A stretch of DNA of 33,712 nt from Methylobacterium sp. Leaf108. Lineage in GTDB: Bacteria; Pseudomonadota; Alphaproteobacteria; Rhizobiales; Beijerinckiaceae. Location: assembly GCF_001423265.1 (NCBI RefSeq), contig NZ_LMND01000010.1:852-34563 (forward strand), read 5' to 3'. Under the pieces are notes generated by a model. That model made no database searches. It saw only the letters and a list, made by a program, of their open reading frames with translations, and was not told the origin of the DNA. Position 1 is the stretch's first letter. Every line of letters begins with the position of its first letter. This document shows positions 20,701 to 27,183 of the stretch, piece by piece. A program made the translations under genes and the position numbers.

Positions 20701-21426
20701 GAAGACCGTGCCGTTGCCGCCCTTCGAGATGAGGTCGAGGCCGTGGTCGAAGAACTGTCCGAAGAAGGTCATCCAGGCGTTGAAGGGTTTCGACAGGCCC
20801 TCGTCCGGGGTGACGTTCAGGACGTCGATCGACCCGTTCGTCAGGGTGATGCCTTTGTCCGCGAGGACGCTTGCTAGGTTGGTCTCCAGGACAGCGAGGG
20901 CCTCGGCCGAGGTGGTCGCCGGGGCCGACCTCACGGCCTCGTAGGCATTGGTGACGAGCGCCAAGTCGCCGAGGATGTCCGCGGATCCGGCGAGCCTGAG
21001 GGCGGCGGCGATGGCGGCCGGGTTGTCCAGGCTCGCGTCGACGACGAGGTTCGAGATGGTGCGCGGATCCGCGTCGGTGACGCTGCCGGCGATCGGGTAG
21101 CCGGAGCTCGCGAAGCTGGGATCGAGCAGATGCGGCATGGGTTGGCCGGACGCCCCCCAGGTCTCCCGACCCGGGACGATGTTGTTGTAGGTGCCGTCCA
21201 CGGTGCGCAGGCCGTACGGGGTGTGGGGGTCGGGAACGGCGCGGGGCGCGTCCGGCAGCCCCGACCAGTTGCCGCCCGTGTCGTAAAGGGCGCGGTCCGT
21301 CAGGAGTTCGCCGGTGGCGGCGTCGACCCTCAACTCGGTCAGCTTGACGCCGCTCGCGTGGGCTTCGGCGATCTTGATCTGCCTCAAGATGAAGGTCAGA
21401 TCCTGCTGGTTGAGATGGACGGCCAT
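11746..21426 (-). CDS. Giant secreted protein with two animal-type haem peroxidase domains and RTX repeats
   Basis: A 3226-aa type I-secreted peroxidase. Peroxidase domain 1 (about 200-900) has the distal motif FGQFFDHGLD (D227, H228), the proximal histidine H640 in YRFGHS and the NIARGRETG motif (731-739). Domain 2 (about 2180-2850) has FGQYFDHGLDF (D2295, H2296), R2504 in WARNHN, H2585 in YRVGHS and NVARGRDVG. Between them lie a beta-sandwich region (about 1080-1250), RTX repeats (1325-1450 and 1610-1630), an Ig-like domain (about 1780-1870) and further RTX repeats (1885-1955). An Asp-rich linker (2859-2912) leads to a C-terminal RTX block (2930-3060) and a likely secretion signal. ATG 21426 has GGAGGG 5 bases upstream. 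The architecture resembles MopA-type Mn(II)-oxidising peroxidases, but substrate and activity are inferred. It is the first gene of the secretion operon. Confidence 0.92.
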   Translation of the reverse strand: MAVHLNQQDLTFILRQIKIAEAHASGVKLTELRVDAATGELLTDRALYDTGGNWSGLPDAPRAVPDPHTPYGLRTVDGTYNNIVPGRETWGASGQPMPHLLDPSFASSGYPIAGSVTDADPRTISNLVVDASLDNPAAIAAALRLAGSADILGDLALVTNAYEAVRSAPATTSAEALAVLETNLASVLADKGITLTNGSIDVLNVTPDEGLSKPFNAWMTFFGQFFDHGLDLISKGGNGTVFIPLAADDPLVTHGPDGIQGNGDEVRPEAQFMVLTRSTPVDGSQRNVTTPFVDQNQTYTSNPSHQVFLREYEMVDGRPVSTGRLLGGENGGLATWHDVKEQARTMLGIDLRDSDVSSVPQLLTDPYGAFIPGANGLPQVMVRTSEGDIAYVSGSIAAPLALSATQLTAGATIANADGTPTTLSANETFAIARTFNAFLDDIAHNAVPVLANGILVPDSGDAVGNDVAVLNGRNTEYDNDLLDRHFATGDGRGNENIGLTAVHHIFHSEHNRQVDAHKLTILTDGDLAFVRQWLDAPITQADLTAIKAGLATAPNRDAFVTALADGDASTGLIGIELNWNGERLFQAGRFATEMQYQHLVFEEFARKVQPLIDPFVFNSVTEIDPAIFAEFANTVYRFGHSMLTENMPRVGADGQALDGDLGLIDAFLNPVMFDSPGDLAADGTPTLNHDAAAGAIIRGMIVERGSEIDEFVVGAVRNNLLGLPLDLAAINIARGRETGTPTLNEARTQLFAATGSTFLTPYTSWADMTGNLKNPMSIVNFVAAYGTHSSIAGATTLDGKRDAAMALVLGGSGAPGDRLDYLNSRGTWAGIETGLNAVDLWIGGLAEKQMPFGGLLGSTFNAVFEAQMENLQDADRFYYLTRVQGQNFLVELEQNSFSKLMMANTDLALPGPDGVRGTGDDIVPRHIGVDAFADYDYELEVDIRNQVDQNGVDNPLDPTTVGKDPTGNDPVLEAMGLGKVMRDDPQTDVDENAISGLQASVNALVRHYNADGTPSDRLIDGAEDGNGNAASPVTWSDVKANARKLGIVLTDADLGNAPVLRVDADGSFGFAPSVDVTRPVVLANGSFDDRVLIAGTAGVFSDPSGNYTVASPAGWTITGGHGGGTFAPFATTVDAEGRDGTNVAYLMSGATMAQAVGTTLVADTRYTYTFQVGDRFDIAWPGGVARLMVGNTVVSSVDLLPPANGQWRDFTLDSGVIPTNLAGQQMRLVVQSTGPANTQMLVDDVDIIRTSETVYRSDLTPANTPDYHAASDPFARDADGNVLRTGQALATPGPVIDATLIDTAALARVFDSGHYLRFTGGEHVLAGGTDGNDTIITDFGDDGIWGDAGDDRIESGAGVDLVNGGDGDDIITDSGDTGDFLKGEGGNDVIANSNGIDILMGGTGKDVVFVGVDSTEVFAGAGDDFVLGGDGADLLMGNEGDDWMEAGGGFDTTAGDNSELFFNSVIKGHDVMFAGGDEHDFDGESGDDIMVQGESVMRSEGMFGFDWAIFKGNALNGYADMRIPIFTTEEADILRNRFDSTEALSGWKNDDTLIGDDRTAADAADPGGGTVAANEGVFFNDGLDAAGLARIAGLNQIVTLGANGLFEAGNILLGGGGSDRLQGNAADDILDGDRWLNVRISIRGGANGDGAEIATVDSLKHAFQKPEGWEAGDPLGFPAEWEGKSLFELMIARTVRPDQMHIVREVLDVGSTPGEVDTAVFSDVRANYTVMNLGDGTFRVSHTGFVQGPATRLSDGVDTLHNIERAQFADRAVFLTNVAATGAPTVNDTTPTELSQLQASAVGIADLNGLPATFGYQWQSLGADGVTWTDIVGATGQNFTPQQAQVGRPVRVAVSFTDEGGYAERVFSAPTDIVGDTITDGAQGTTITGTNGADRILANGGNDTVNALAGDDFVQGGAGNDTLNAGAGNDEVEGGAGTDVIDGGTGDDLITWNGGVFLNPNDGRDIVDGGINGTDEFVVNGAVLAAETFRVYTRAAWDAVAGNDLASLNGLTEIVITRGGTGNANIIAELRDIEEIRIGTRTVSGTNPPTGGLAGLGDTVIVSGDFSTTSLNLNTITIEGTAGNDAVDVSGLSSAHRIVFRSNGGVDTIVGTLREQDVIELAPGTTRSDYVETHANGMTTLTHGSHTITYASAGTPSFAETLDPGEEQPGGGGGIDGAFALTVADLAGIKNLVQGRPAFEDDDDTDGATGVRSLSGAGNNPAHPEFGAADQPFIRLTDAHYGAFDPAIGNNALNPLYAGLDARAISNVLGTQEAGLPHQANGSNIFFMAFGQYFDHGLDFLPKSAANGIVQIDQLGTGRTSTTNNPADLTRGEVSSVVDGVPQHLNKTSPYVDQNQAYGSHELVGQFLRESDGNQGVGARLLAGAADPTALGFNLLPTLRELIQHHWEADTVFDDASLPGGSMSFRAYFSNFPITETRSGSLFNAAGAFDPEAVSAFASNFMGSGNALLLDTNPFVSLLDHYVAGDGRTNENVALTAMHTIWARNHNFHAENLVEAGFEGTPEEVFQAAKMLNESEYQRVVFDEFADQLIGGMRGLGTHGHDGYNPDVDARISHEFASAVYRVGHSLIGETLTVMGPDGQPRQVALFDAFLNPSNDASVFTAPLPPGYVPQPGYAQLGANAILAGVATQPAEEVDFNIVDAVRNDLVRISADLFAFNVARGRDVGLGSLNQVRADLMASADPYIHEAVGYAGDLRPYASWEDFQARNGLSATVIAQFKQAYPDLVLATPAERAAFVAANPDIAIHQRTDGTEYVSGIDRVDLWVGGLAEQHINGGVVGQTFWVVLHEQFDRLQEGDRLYYTDRFDNFDFYENIVDGQNFSDIVARNTGLTGLQEDIFAVDDEDGDNGDGGTVGDGDGDDDDDGDIDTDPDDDGDEDSDTDPDDDTENDDDGDTTGGGTDNPPTEPSSNQLVGTANGDVLSGTALADTVLGLEGDDNILSGEGADVIRAGDGNDFIEAGGGRDIVFGGAGGDDILAGAGADMVYGDAGADRILAGAGNDLVTAGAGNDIVIGGDGDDLIMSELGDGDDSYWGDEMGGGTGIDTLDMSAITANITANFGTGLAGRGGVSSGQSGNDTLWGIENFVGGSGNDDVTASDAVNVMDGGLGADTYRFQTAAAAHGDTIASFQPGDRIDLSGIDANQGVTGNQSFTLATGAAFTGVGQLLVTQEARADGDYTVVAGNTGGDASPEFKFSIKGAPAATAADFAL
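12690..12855 (-). repeat. Asp-rich low-complexity linker coding region
   Basis: Repeated GAC/GAT codons encode residues 2859-2912 of the giant peroxidase, with more than half of the residues acidic. It joins peroxidase domain 2 to the C-terminal calcium-binding block. It may bind calcium or manganese loosely or act as a flexible spacer. Its length is likely to vary between strains because of the repeat content. Confidence 0.8.
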
Positions 21427-21597
21427 GATACCCTCCGCGCGACGCGGGCGGCATTCGCCGACCCGGTCAAATGCGAGGACCGTCCTGTGTTCAGGCCGGC
21501 TTCCCCAATCGACGCGAAGGTTTCATTTCCGAATCCTGAATGATATTTGTAAAAACACTCCTCACTGGGGGAAATACCCTACCCCGAGTGTCTTTTC
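21427..21597 (-). promoter_or_regulatory. Upstream control region of the peroxidase operon
   Basis: The 171 bp between the peroxidase start and the nearest IS end. It contains the ribosome site GGAGGG, an AT-rich stretch at about 21535-21560 and the dyad described separately at 21563-21590. No confident sigma-70 hexamers were found. The IS element now bounds the region, so any further upstream elements have been displaced. Confidence 0.5.
21563..21590. promoter_or_regulatory. Inverted repeat, candidate operator of the peroxidase operon
   Basis: Two 9-bp arms, CACTGGGGG (21563-21571) and CCCCGAGTG (21582-21590), are complementary at 8 of 9 positions with a 10-bp spacer. The symmetry and helical spacing suit a dimeric regulator such as a NarL/FixJ protein. 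It lies about 140-165 bp upstream of the peroxidase start and only 7 bp from the IS target site. Confidence 0.4.
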
Positions 21598-23069
21598 CTC
21601 AGCTCGATTTTGGCCATTTAGGCCGCCTGGCACAGGGCGTAGGCCCAGGGTGGTGGAAGACGGAACCGACGTTTCCTGCGGTCGCGCCTGCGGCCTGACA
21701 TCGAAGAAGCTTCCTCGCGCCAGATGGTTCGACGGACGGCTGCGAGAGCATCGGAGAAGGTCGGCTGCGATTTGGGGTACCACGCTGTCGCCGCGACCTG
21801 CCGCCTCTCACGTGCGGAGAGCCGCGTGGCGAGCAGGGTGACGATGGAGAACAGGGCGAGCAGGCAGGGGGTCGTACGAGCGATGGCCTTGTCGGACCAT
21901 TGACGCTGTGTCTCGACGCCGAGATGGGCACGCGCTTCCTGGAACGTGACCTCGACCTGCCAGCGTCGGACGAACCACGTCACGATCTGCGTAGGGTCTC
22001 GTGCGGTGTCGGTGCAGAGCAGCCCTTGCGGCTCGAAGCGGTTCTCGGGATCGCGGATCGGAACCCAGCGGATCGGCACTGCTGGTAGACCGGAATGATG
22101 CCAGACGGCGGTGGCCGTGGCGATCTCGATCCTGCGCTCGCCCATGCCGTACCAGCCCGGCACGCGCACCTGCTGCCAGATGGTACCCGGGTCGGTCAGG
22201 ATCTTGGACAAGGTTGGCCGCCGCACACCCTTCTTACGCGGGCGCCCGATCGTACCGGGAAGCCTTGGAGGCGCTGGATCGTAGAGTGCCGCATCCAGGC
22301 GCAGGCGGGTGATGGCGGTGACGCCGCCGCGGCGTAGAGCATCGAGAAACAGTAAGGCCGAGAAGGCGCTATCGCCGACCAGCACGAGATCGCGCCCCGG
22401 CAGCCAGCGTCGCACCTGCAAGGCCATCTGCCGTCCGACATCGAGCAGGGTCTTGTGCCGATGACCGCGTTCCCGGCAGGCGCGCTCCGAGGGGACGAGG
22501 GCGGTCAGAAACGGCAATGCCCAGACCCGACCAGCCCAGGGGATGGGTGCGAGCAGCATCAGGCTCATTCAGCGCAGGCCGCTCGTCTTGACGAAATGGG
22601 CACCGGACGAACGCACCGGATCACGGTAGATCCCGCGGGCCTGGATGCGGCGGCCCCAGCGCCGCTCGATCGTGTCGTCGAGCGCCAGCACCACGGGGCC
22701 GTGTGGGACGAAGGCCTCGACGAGCAGCCGAAGCAGCATGTGGGCTCCAGCATGGGGGGACCATGCGGTTCGGCTGAGCACCCGGTGGGTGTTCACGAAA
22801 TGGCGGTCCCGCGCCCGGCCCATGATCCGCAGCACGCTCGCTACCGTGCGCCGGCCCGGACAGAGGATCGCACCGATCAGCAGGGCCTGAGCGTGCCGCC
22901 ACGACCGGTGGACGAACAGCGGAGCGAAGGACAGGATGATCCCGGCGAAGCGGGCAGGCAGGTGCGGCATGAGGCGTCTCTGGCGAGGGACACCATAAGC
23001 CTATCCATCACGCCCGCTTCGTCACCCAGCGCGTTCCACGACCGGTCGAATGGCCAAAGTCGAGCTCAG
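21598..23069 (-). mobile_element. IS701-like insertion sequence flanked by CTCAG repeats
   Basis: Terminal inverted repeats CTCGATTTTGGCCATTT (21603-21619) and, on the other strand, CTCGACTTTGGCCATTC (23048-23064) match at 15 of 17 positions. A direct CTCAG lies outside each end (21598-21602 and 23065-23069), which fits a 5-bp target duplication and gives an element of about 1462 bp. It carries one DDE transposase gene, interrupted by a stop codon. The right flank runs straight into the end of an IS5-type remnant, so this element appears to have landed at the remnant's tip. Confidence 0.75.
21618..22970 (-). pseudogene. DDE_5-type (IS701-like) transposase, interrupted by TGA
   Basis: Reading from ATG 22970 gives 133 residues with the first catalytic aspartate block LALDDTIERRWG, then TGA at 22569-22571. 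The same frame continues without shift for 316 more residues, with LVGDSAFSA (second aspartate) and a glutamate in VTFQEARAHLG, to a TAA inside the left terminal repeat. Related proteins have tryptophan (TGG) at this position after KTSGLR, so a single G-to-A change explains the stop. ATG 22568 could restart a truncated protein lacking the first aspartate. The transposase is therefore probably inactive unless the TGA is read through. Confidence 0.8.
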
Positions 23070-23628
23070 AGTCCGTCCGATAAGTCATGCCGCTCGGCCG
23101 AGCCTTCGGACGAGGATCATGACGGCGGCGGCGTAGAGGAAGGCCTGGGCCGAGGCGAGGGTCGCCTCCGGGTCTTTCCAAAGGCGACGGTTGCGGCTGA
23201 TGCGGCGGTCGACGAGGCGCTTCGACCGACCCGCTCGCGGTCCGCCATGACGAGGTGATGGTTGATCCGGCCGAACAGACCGTCGTCGCGCCAGCGCGCA
23301 AAGGAGCCGAACGTCGTGCTGCGCGGAGGCAAGTCCTTCGGGATCATCCGCCACGCGATGCCGCCGCGCAGCACGTGGAAAATAGCGTTCAGAATCTTTC
23401 GCATCGTCCAGACAGGCGGACGACCGCACGAGGCCGGCTCCGCATCAGCGGCGCGATTACGGCCCGCTTACCATCCGTCAGGTCGGTTTCGTAGCGCATG
23501 TCGGCGCGGCTATGCTGCCGGCGAGTGGCCGGGGTCCACATGGCACTTCCAGGTCAGGCTTCGGCACCCTTCTGGAATCACTGCCATTCCGGCCACTCAA
23601 CCCCTGCCGGACGTTGTCGGACGGGCCC
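23069..23628 (-). mobile_element. IS5-family remnant with internal deletion
   Basis: The ends GAGTCCGTCCGATAA (from 23069) and, on the opposite strand, GGGCCCGTCCGACAA (23614-23628) match at 12 of 15 positions and look like diverged IS5-type terminal repeats. The interval is only about 560 bp, against roughly 850 bp for complete relatives. The right-hand flank shows no clear target duplication, so the right boundary is less certain than the left. Confidence 0.55.
23085..23499 (-). pseudogene. IS5-family transposase remnant (frameshifted, centre deleted)
   Basis: The N-terminal part begins at ATG 23499 (MRYETDLTDGKRAVIAPLM). A frameshift near 23405 leads to a frame containing RKILNAIFHVLRGGIAWRMIPKDLPP and FARWRDDGLFGRINHHL. 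The C-terminal end of the family follows almost directly in another frame (ISRNRRLWKDPEAT, then VRRLGRAA and a stop at 23085). The central region with the first two catalytic aspartates is missing. This is a dead copy. Confidence 0.75.
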
Positions 23629-23718
23629 CAATAGAGTCCGGCGGAACGAAAAAGCGACGGCGTATCCGTTGATATCCATGAGGTGTCGCCATACGTCACC
23701 AGAATTTCTAAGCACCAA

Positions 23719-24783
23719 TTAGATCCGTTCGATCTCTAAATAACCGATTGTACCAGCATCATCTTGCGTATATCGCGTGTTCCGGATCGCAGCCGGTGCA
23801 ATTTCCTGTGCGAAGCCCTGGATCTCGTCAGGCGTGCGGTAGAGAAGGTGCCAGTCCATGAACACTTCCATGTAGGCCTCTTCACGGACACCCCACAAGA
23901 AATTCGGGATTAGAAGTCTGCCGCCCTCTTTCAGATGATCGAACAGGACTCGCGTAAGGCGCGCCGCCACCCTGGCATCGAGGTAATCGTACAACCCGGC
24001 GGCATAGACGAGATCAAACCGCCCCAGATCAGTCCTGCCCGCCAGGATCTGACGGACGGTCGCCTGCCGCGGCTCGATCGCGCGCGAGACCGAGCGGCAA
24101 TATCCTTCGACCGTAGCTAGGCTTTCGGCGTCCTGGTCAACGGCGAGCAGCCGTCCGACGCGCCCCTCCTTCAAGGCGATACTTAATTCCGCCTCCCGGA
24201 GATGGCCGCTGGCCAGAGACAGGATCGAGGGCATCTCGCGGCGGGCGGCTGCTTCGTCGATCTTCGCGGCCAGAATGGAGCGTCTGTGGCGAACCGCCTC
24301 ACAGGCCGTCACGTCGACGGTGAAAGTCATGACCGTGCGACCAGCTTTCGTAGCTGCTTCCTGCGCAGGTCTCGCTGCCGGATGGCGATACACGAAGTCG
24401 ATAAGCCCGGCATCGCCGGGGTACCCGCGCGGCTTCGAGAATGAGTGCCATGTGAAAGGACATTCGTGGACCAGATCTGCGATAGCATGAGAACGAGCAG
24501 CCGGCAGCACCGCCTCGCGCCACGTCAGATCGCTGAAAGTTTCCTTTAAAATGCTTAAAAGGTCTATGAGCGTATCTGTCAGTGCCGTGTAGTCGCCGGG
24601 ATCTGCAAGATCGATAATATCGTTCAAGGCCCGACCGACATCGTCGGCTACAACGGGATAAAGCGCTTCCGGCAGTAAAAGCGAATATTTATTATCGACA
24701 ACCTGCCGTAAGCCACCCTCCAGAGATCTGAAGTTGCTCAGGCGATTGCGTTCACCAACAAGCGAAAGTCCCCCGCTAGCCAT
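23719..24783 (-). CDS. Class I SAM-dependent methyltransferase, PhcB-like
   Basis: A 354-aa soluble protein of the family annotated for 3-hydroxypalmitate methyl ester type extracellular factor synthesis (PhcB-like). The family motif FSKPRGYPGDAGLIDFVY lies at 115-132. The SAM-binding loop is ILSLASGHLRE (187-197), with an acidic residue at the end of the next strand (VDQD, D216-D218), and GLYDYL at 263-268. ATG 24783 was chosen because the family similarity begins shortly after it and AAGGGCG lies upstream; the frame is open further but carries no recognisable sequence. It is transcribed away from a c-di-GMP enzyme gene. A role in making a fatty-acid methyl ester signal is possible, but other family members have unknown substrates. 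Confidence 0.75.
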   Translation of the reverse strand: MASGGLSLVGERNRLSNFRSLEGGLRQVVDNKYSLLLPEALYPVVADDVGRALNDIIDLADPGDYTALTDTLIDLLSILKETFSDLTWREAVLPAARSHAIADLVHECPFTWHSFSKPRGYPGDAGLIDFVYRHPAARPAQEAATKAGRTVMTFTVDVTACEAVRHRRSILAAKIDEAAARREMPSILSLASGHLREAELSIALKEGRVGRLLAVDQDAESLATVEGYCRSVSRAIEPRQATVRQILAGRTDLGRFDLVYAAGLYDYLDARVAARLTRVLFDHLKEGGRLLIPNFLWGVREEAYMEVFMDWHLLYRTPDEIQGFAQEIAPAAIRNTRYTQDDAGTIGYLEIERI

Positions 24784-25177
24784 ATTTTCAACGCCCTTGC
24801 GCACCAACGCTCGGAGAATTCCGGGCGCGCAAGTTAAGGTTAACCAGGGGTTACGGCTTGTCCAGAGTGCGGTGCAAACTTTCCCATTGCTTAAAATTTT
24901 TGGAGGTGCGTGCGAGCTGGGGGGGCGAACCCGTTGGCAGTTGGATGCCGCCGTGCCTACCCCCTGTAAACGGCTCACCGGGCTCGGTTTCCGGGCGTAG
25001 ACGCGCAGGTAATGCGTGCTTCACGCAGGCTCTCGCGGCGTAAAGACGCGATGCTCGAAGGTTGTGGACCGAGCCAGCGCATGGACGATCGGCGCCCGAA
25101 TGGTAGGCGTCTGTTTTCATTCCTTTAGGGTTTTAGGAAATCTGCGCTGCTACCACCGTGTGGGAGGCGCCAGAACG
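24784..25177. promoter_or_regulatory. Divergent intergenic region, methyltransferase and GGDEF-EAL genes
   Basis: This 394-bp gap holds the promoters of two divergent genes. It contains the 12-mer TACCCCCTGTAA at 24958-24969, identical to one at 2623-2634. There is also a GGTTAACC palindrome near 24838, about 55 bp upstream of the methyltransferase start. I looked for a c-di-GMP riboswitch pattern upstream of the GGDEF-EAL gene and did not find one. Promoter boxes were not assigned. Confidence 0.45.
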
Positions 25178-27154
25178 ATGGCCACAGCAACGCTAGATCT
25201 GCTCGACCAGGAACTCGGAAAGCGTTGGTTCGAGCGTCGCTCGCCTCAGCTCGATGCGGCCTTCGAGGTGCAACACTCGAAAGCCCTGCGCTTGGAGCTC
25301 ACAAGGGCGTGCCAGTTCGTCGGCATGTTGTACGTCGCGTTCGGGGCGATGGACGCCCTGCTCATCCACGACATGCTCCCCTACATCCTGCCGCTCCGCT
25401 TAGCCGTAGGTGCGGTCTACGTGGTCGCGATCGGAATGCAGGTTGGGCGCGGCGTGGGAACGCGCATCCTCGAATTTCAATGCGCGATCGGAATCGTCAT
25501 CGGCTTCACCGCGTGGCTGCTCCTCGCCTCTCAGAGCAAAGAGACAACGGCAACGCTGTACTATGCCGGCTACGGGCTGATATTTATGCTCGTTGCCAAT
25601 CTTTTTTTCAATCTCAGCTTCGAGTTCGCGCTTCTATCATCGGGTCTGATATCCGCAGTTTTCCTGATTTGGGCGCTGATGTTCGTCGGCGATACTACTT
25701 ATATTATATGTTTCGGATCACTATACCTATTCAGTTTTATGTTGACCGTTTTTCTGAACTATAAGTACAATCGCGAGCGCTATCGCGTTCACTTGAATGC
25801 ATGTCGGGCAGAGTTGCGTCAGCAGGAGATCGTGAAACGTGGCGAAGAGCTCGTTAGGCTGTCGACCACAGACGCCTTGACCGGCCTGGCGAACCGCCGG
25901 GCGATCGACGACATCCTGCGAAATCTTTGGCTCGACAGCAAAGAGTCGAACCAAGCGTTCGGCGTTATTCTGATCGATGTCGATTACTTTAAATATTACA
26001 ACGACCGATACGGGCATCAGCAGGGTGATCGCTGCTTGGCCGGGATCAGTCGCGCGATGTCGAGTATGGCCGAGCCTCGACGCTACGCCCTCGGCCGCTT
26101 CGGCGGCGAGGAGTTCGCCGCTCTTTTTGCGGCCGATTCGATGGAACAGGTCGCCGCGTTCGCCGAGGAGATCCGCCTGGCGGTCGAGAGCTTGCAGATT
26201 GGCCATACGGCGCGCCGCGATCACCTCTCGGCAATCACGGTCAGCATCGGCGCGGCTTTTTCGGGGGATGTTGCCGGCGACAAACCCGAACGGACGGTCA
26301 CGGCGGCAGATATTGCACTCTATGTGGCGAAGGATGAGGGGCGTAACTGCGTCCGGATCTTTGACCGGCGGATGTTGGAATCCGACGCGGGCGACACCCT
26401 CACGGCTGAGATGCTGCGCTCGGCCGTCACGGAACAGCGCATCTCGGCGGCATTTCAGCCCATCGTCGACGTGACGTCCGGCCTGATTTGGGGCGCGGAA
26501 GCCCTGATGCGCCTCAAGGACCCACAAGGTCGGGCGATCTCGCCGGACACTTTTATCCCCGTGGCCGAGCGGACGGGTGTCATCCTCGAACTCGGCGAAT
26601 GGATGCTGCGCGAGGCCTGCGATCTTCTGGCCAGCGAACCCTCGCTTCCGGTCGTCAGCGTCAACGTCTCCTGGCGGCAAATCGAGGACCCAAACTTCGT
26701 GGGCGTCATTGTCGCGATTGTCCAGGCCGCCGGGATCGCGCCCTCCCGCTTAGCCCTCGAGATCACCGAGGGTGGCCAGATCAGCGGAAACCCTCGGGTC
26801 GCCCTGCTAATGGAACAGCTGTCCGCGATCGGGATCCGCGTTTGGCTCGACGATTTCGGAACTGGGTTTGCCGGCCTGACCTGTCTCAGCGAGTTGCGCT
26901 TTGACATGGTGAAAATCGATCGATTTTTCGTTCAGAGTTGCGATACCCCACGGGGCGCAAAGCTTCTGAAAAACATCATTGATCTCGTAAGTAGCTGCGC
27001 GCAGCGAACGATTGTGGAGGGCGTCGAGGAAGCGGACCAAGTCGAACTCGTCGCCTCCTTCGGCGTCGACCTATTGCAGGGCTACCACCTTGGGCGTCCG
27101 ATGTTGAAGCAAGAACTTATCCTGCAGATCGCCAAAAATTATGTAGTGGTGTGA
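25178..27154 (+). CDS. Membrane-bound GGDEF-EAL c-di-GMP enzyme
   Basis: A 658-aa inner-membrane protein that may make and degrade cyclic di-GMP. About five or six hydrophobic helices occupy residues 46-198. The GGDEF domain (about 225-400) has the intact catalytic loop RFGGEEF (GGEEF at 309-313) but no RxxD inhibitory site before it (PRRYALG stands there). The EAL domain (about 415-655) has EAL at 441-443, N in VSVNVS, LEITE, DDFGTGF, VKIDRFF, VEGVE and QGYHLGRP, so all metal- and substrate-binding positions look present. I chose ATG 25178 because GGGAGG lies upstream and similarity starts there; the frame is open further back to 25016. It is divergent from the methyltransferase gene, which suggests shared control of a surface or signalling trait. 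Confidence 0.92.
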   Translation: MATATLDLLDQELGKRWFERRSPQLDAAFEVQHSKALRLELTRACQFVGMLYVAFGAMDALLIHDMLPYILPLRLAVGAVYVVAIGMQVGRGVGTRILEFQCAIGIVIGFTAWLLLASQSKETTATLYYAGYGLIFMLVANLFFNLSFEFALLSSGLISAVFLIWALMFVGDTTYIICFGSLYLFSFMLTVFLNYKYNRERYRVHLNACRAELRQQEIVKRGEELVRLSTTDALTGLANRRAIDDILRNLWLDSKESNQAFGVILIDVDYFKYYNDRYGHQQGDRCLAGISRAMSSMAEPRRYALGRFGGEEFAALFAADSMEQVAAFAEEIRLAVESLQIGHTARRDHLSAITVSIGAAFSGDVAGDKPERTVTAADIALYVAKDEGRNCVRIFDRRMLESDAGDTLTAEMLRSAVTEQRISAAFQPIVDVTSGLIWGAEALMRLKDPQGRAISPDTFIPVAERTGVILELGEWMLREACDLLASEPSLPVVSVNVSWRQIEDPNFVGVIVAIVQAAGIAPSRLALEITEGGQISGNPRVALLMEQLSAIGIRVWLDDFGTGFAGLTCLSELRFDMVKIDRFFVQSCDTPRGAKLLKNIIDLVSSCAQRTIVEGVEEADQVELVASFGVDLLQGYHLGRPMLKQELILQIAKNYVVV

Positions 27155-27183
27155 CCGACCTTTCGGCTGCTAAATTCGTACCT

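Noticed and set aside
23500..23718. Small genes on either strand between the IS5 remnant and the methyltransferase
   Set aside because: The frames are short, without family motifs or ribosome sites, and partly lie within the IS5 remnant.
24850..25177. tRNA gene or c-di-GMP riboswitch upstream of the GGDEF-EAL gene
   Set aside because: I could not fold a cloverleaf, and the conserved GEMM riboswitch core was not found.
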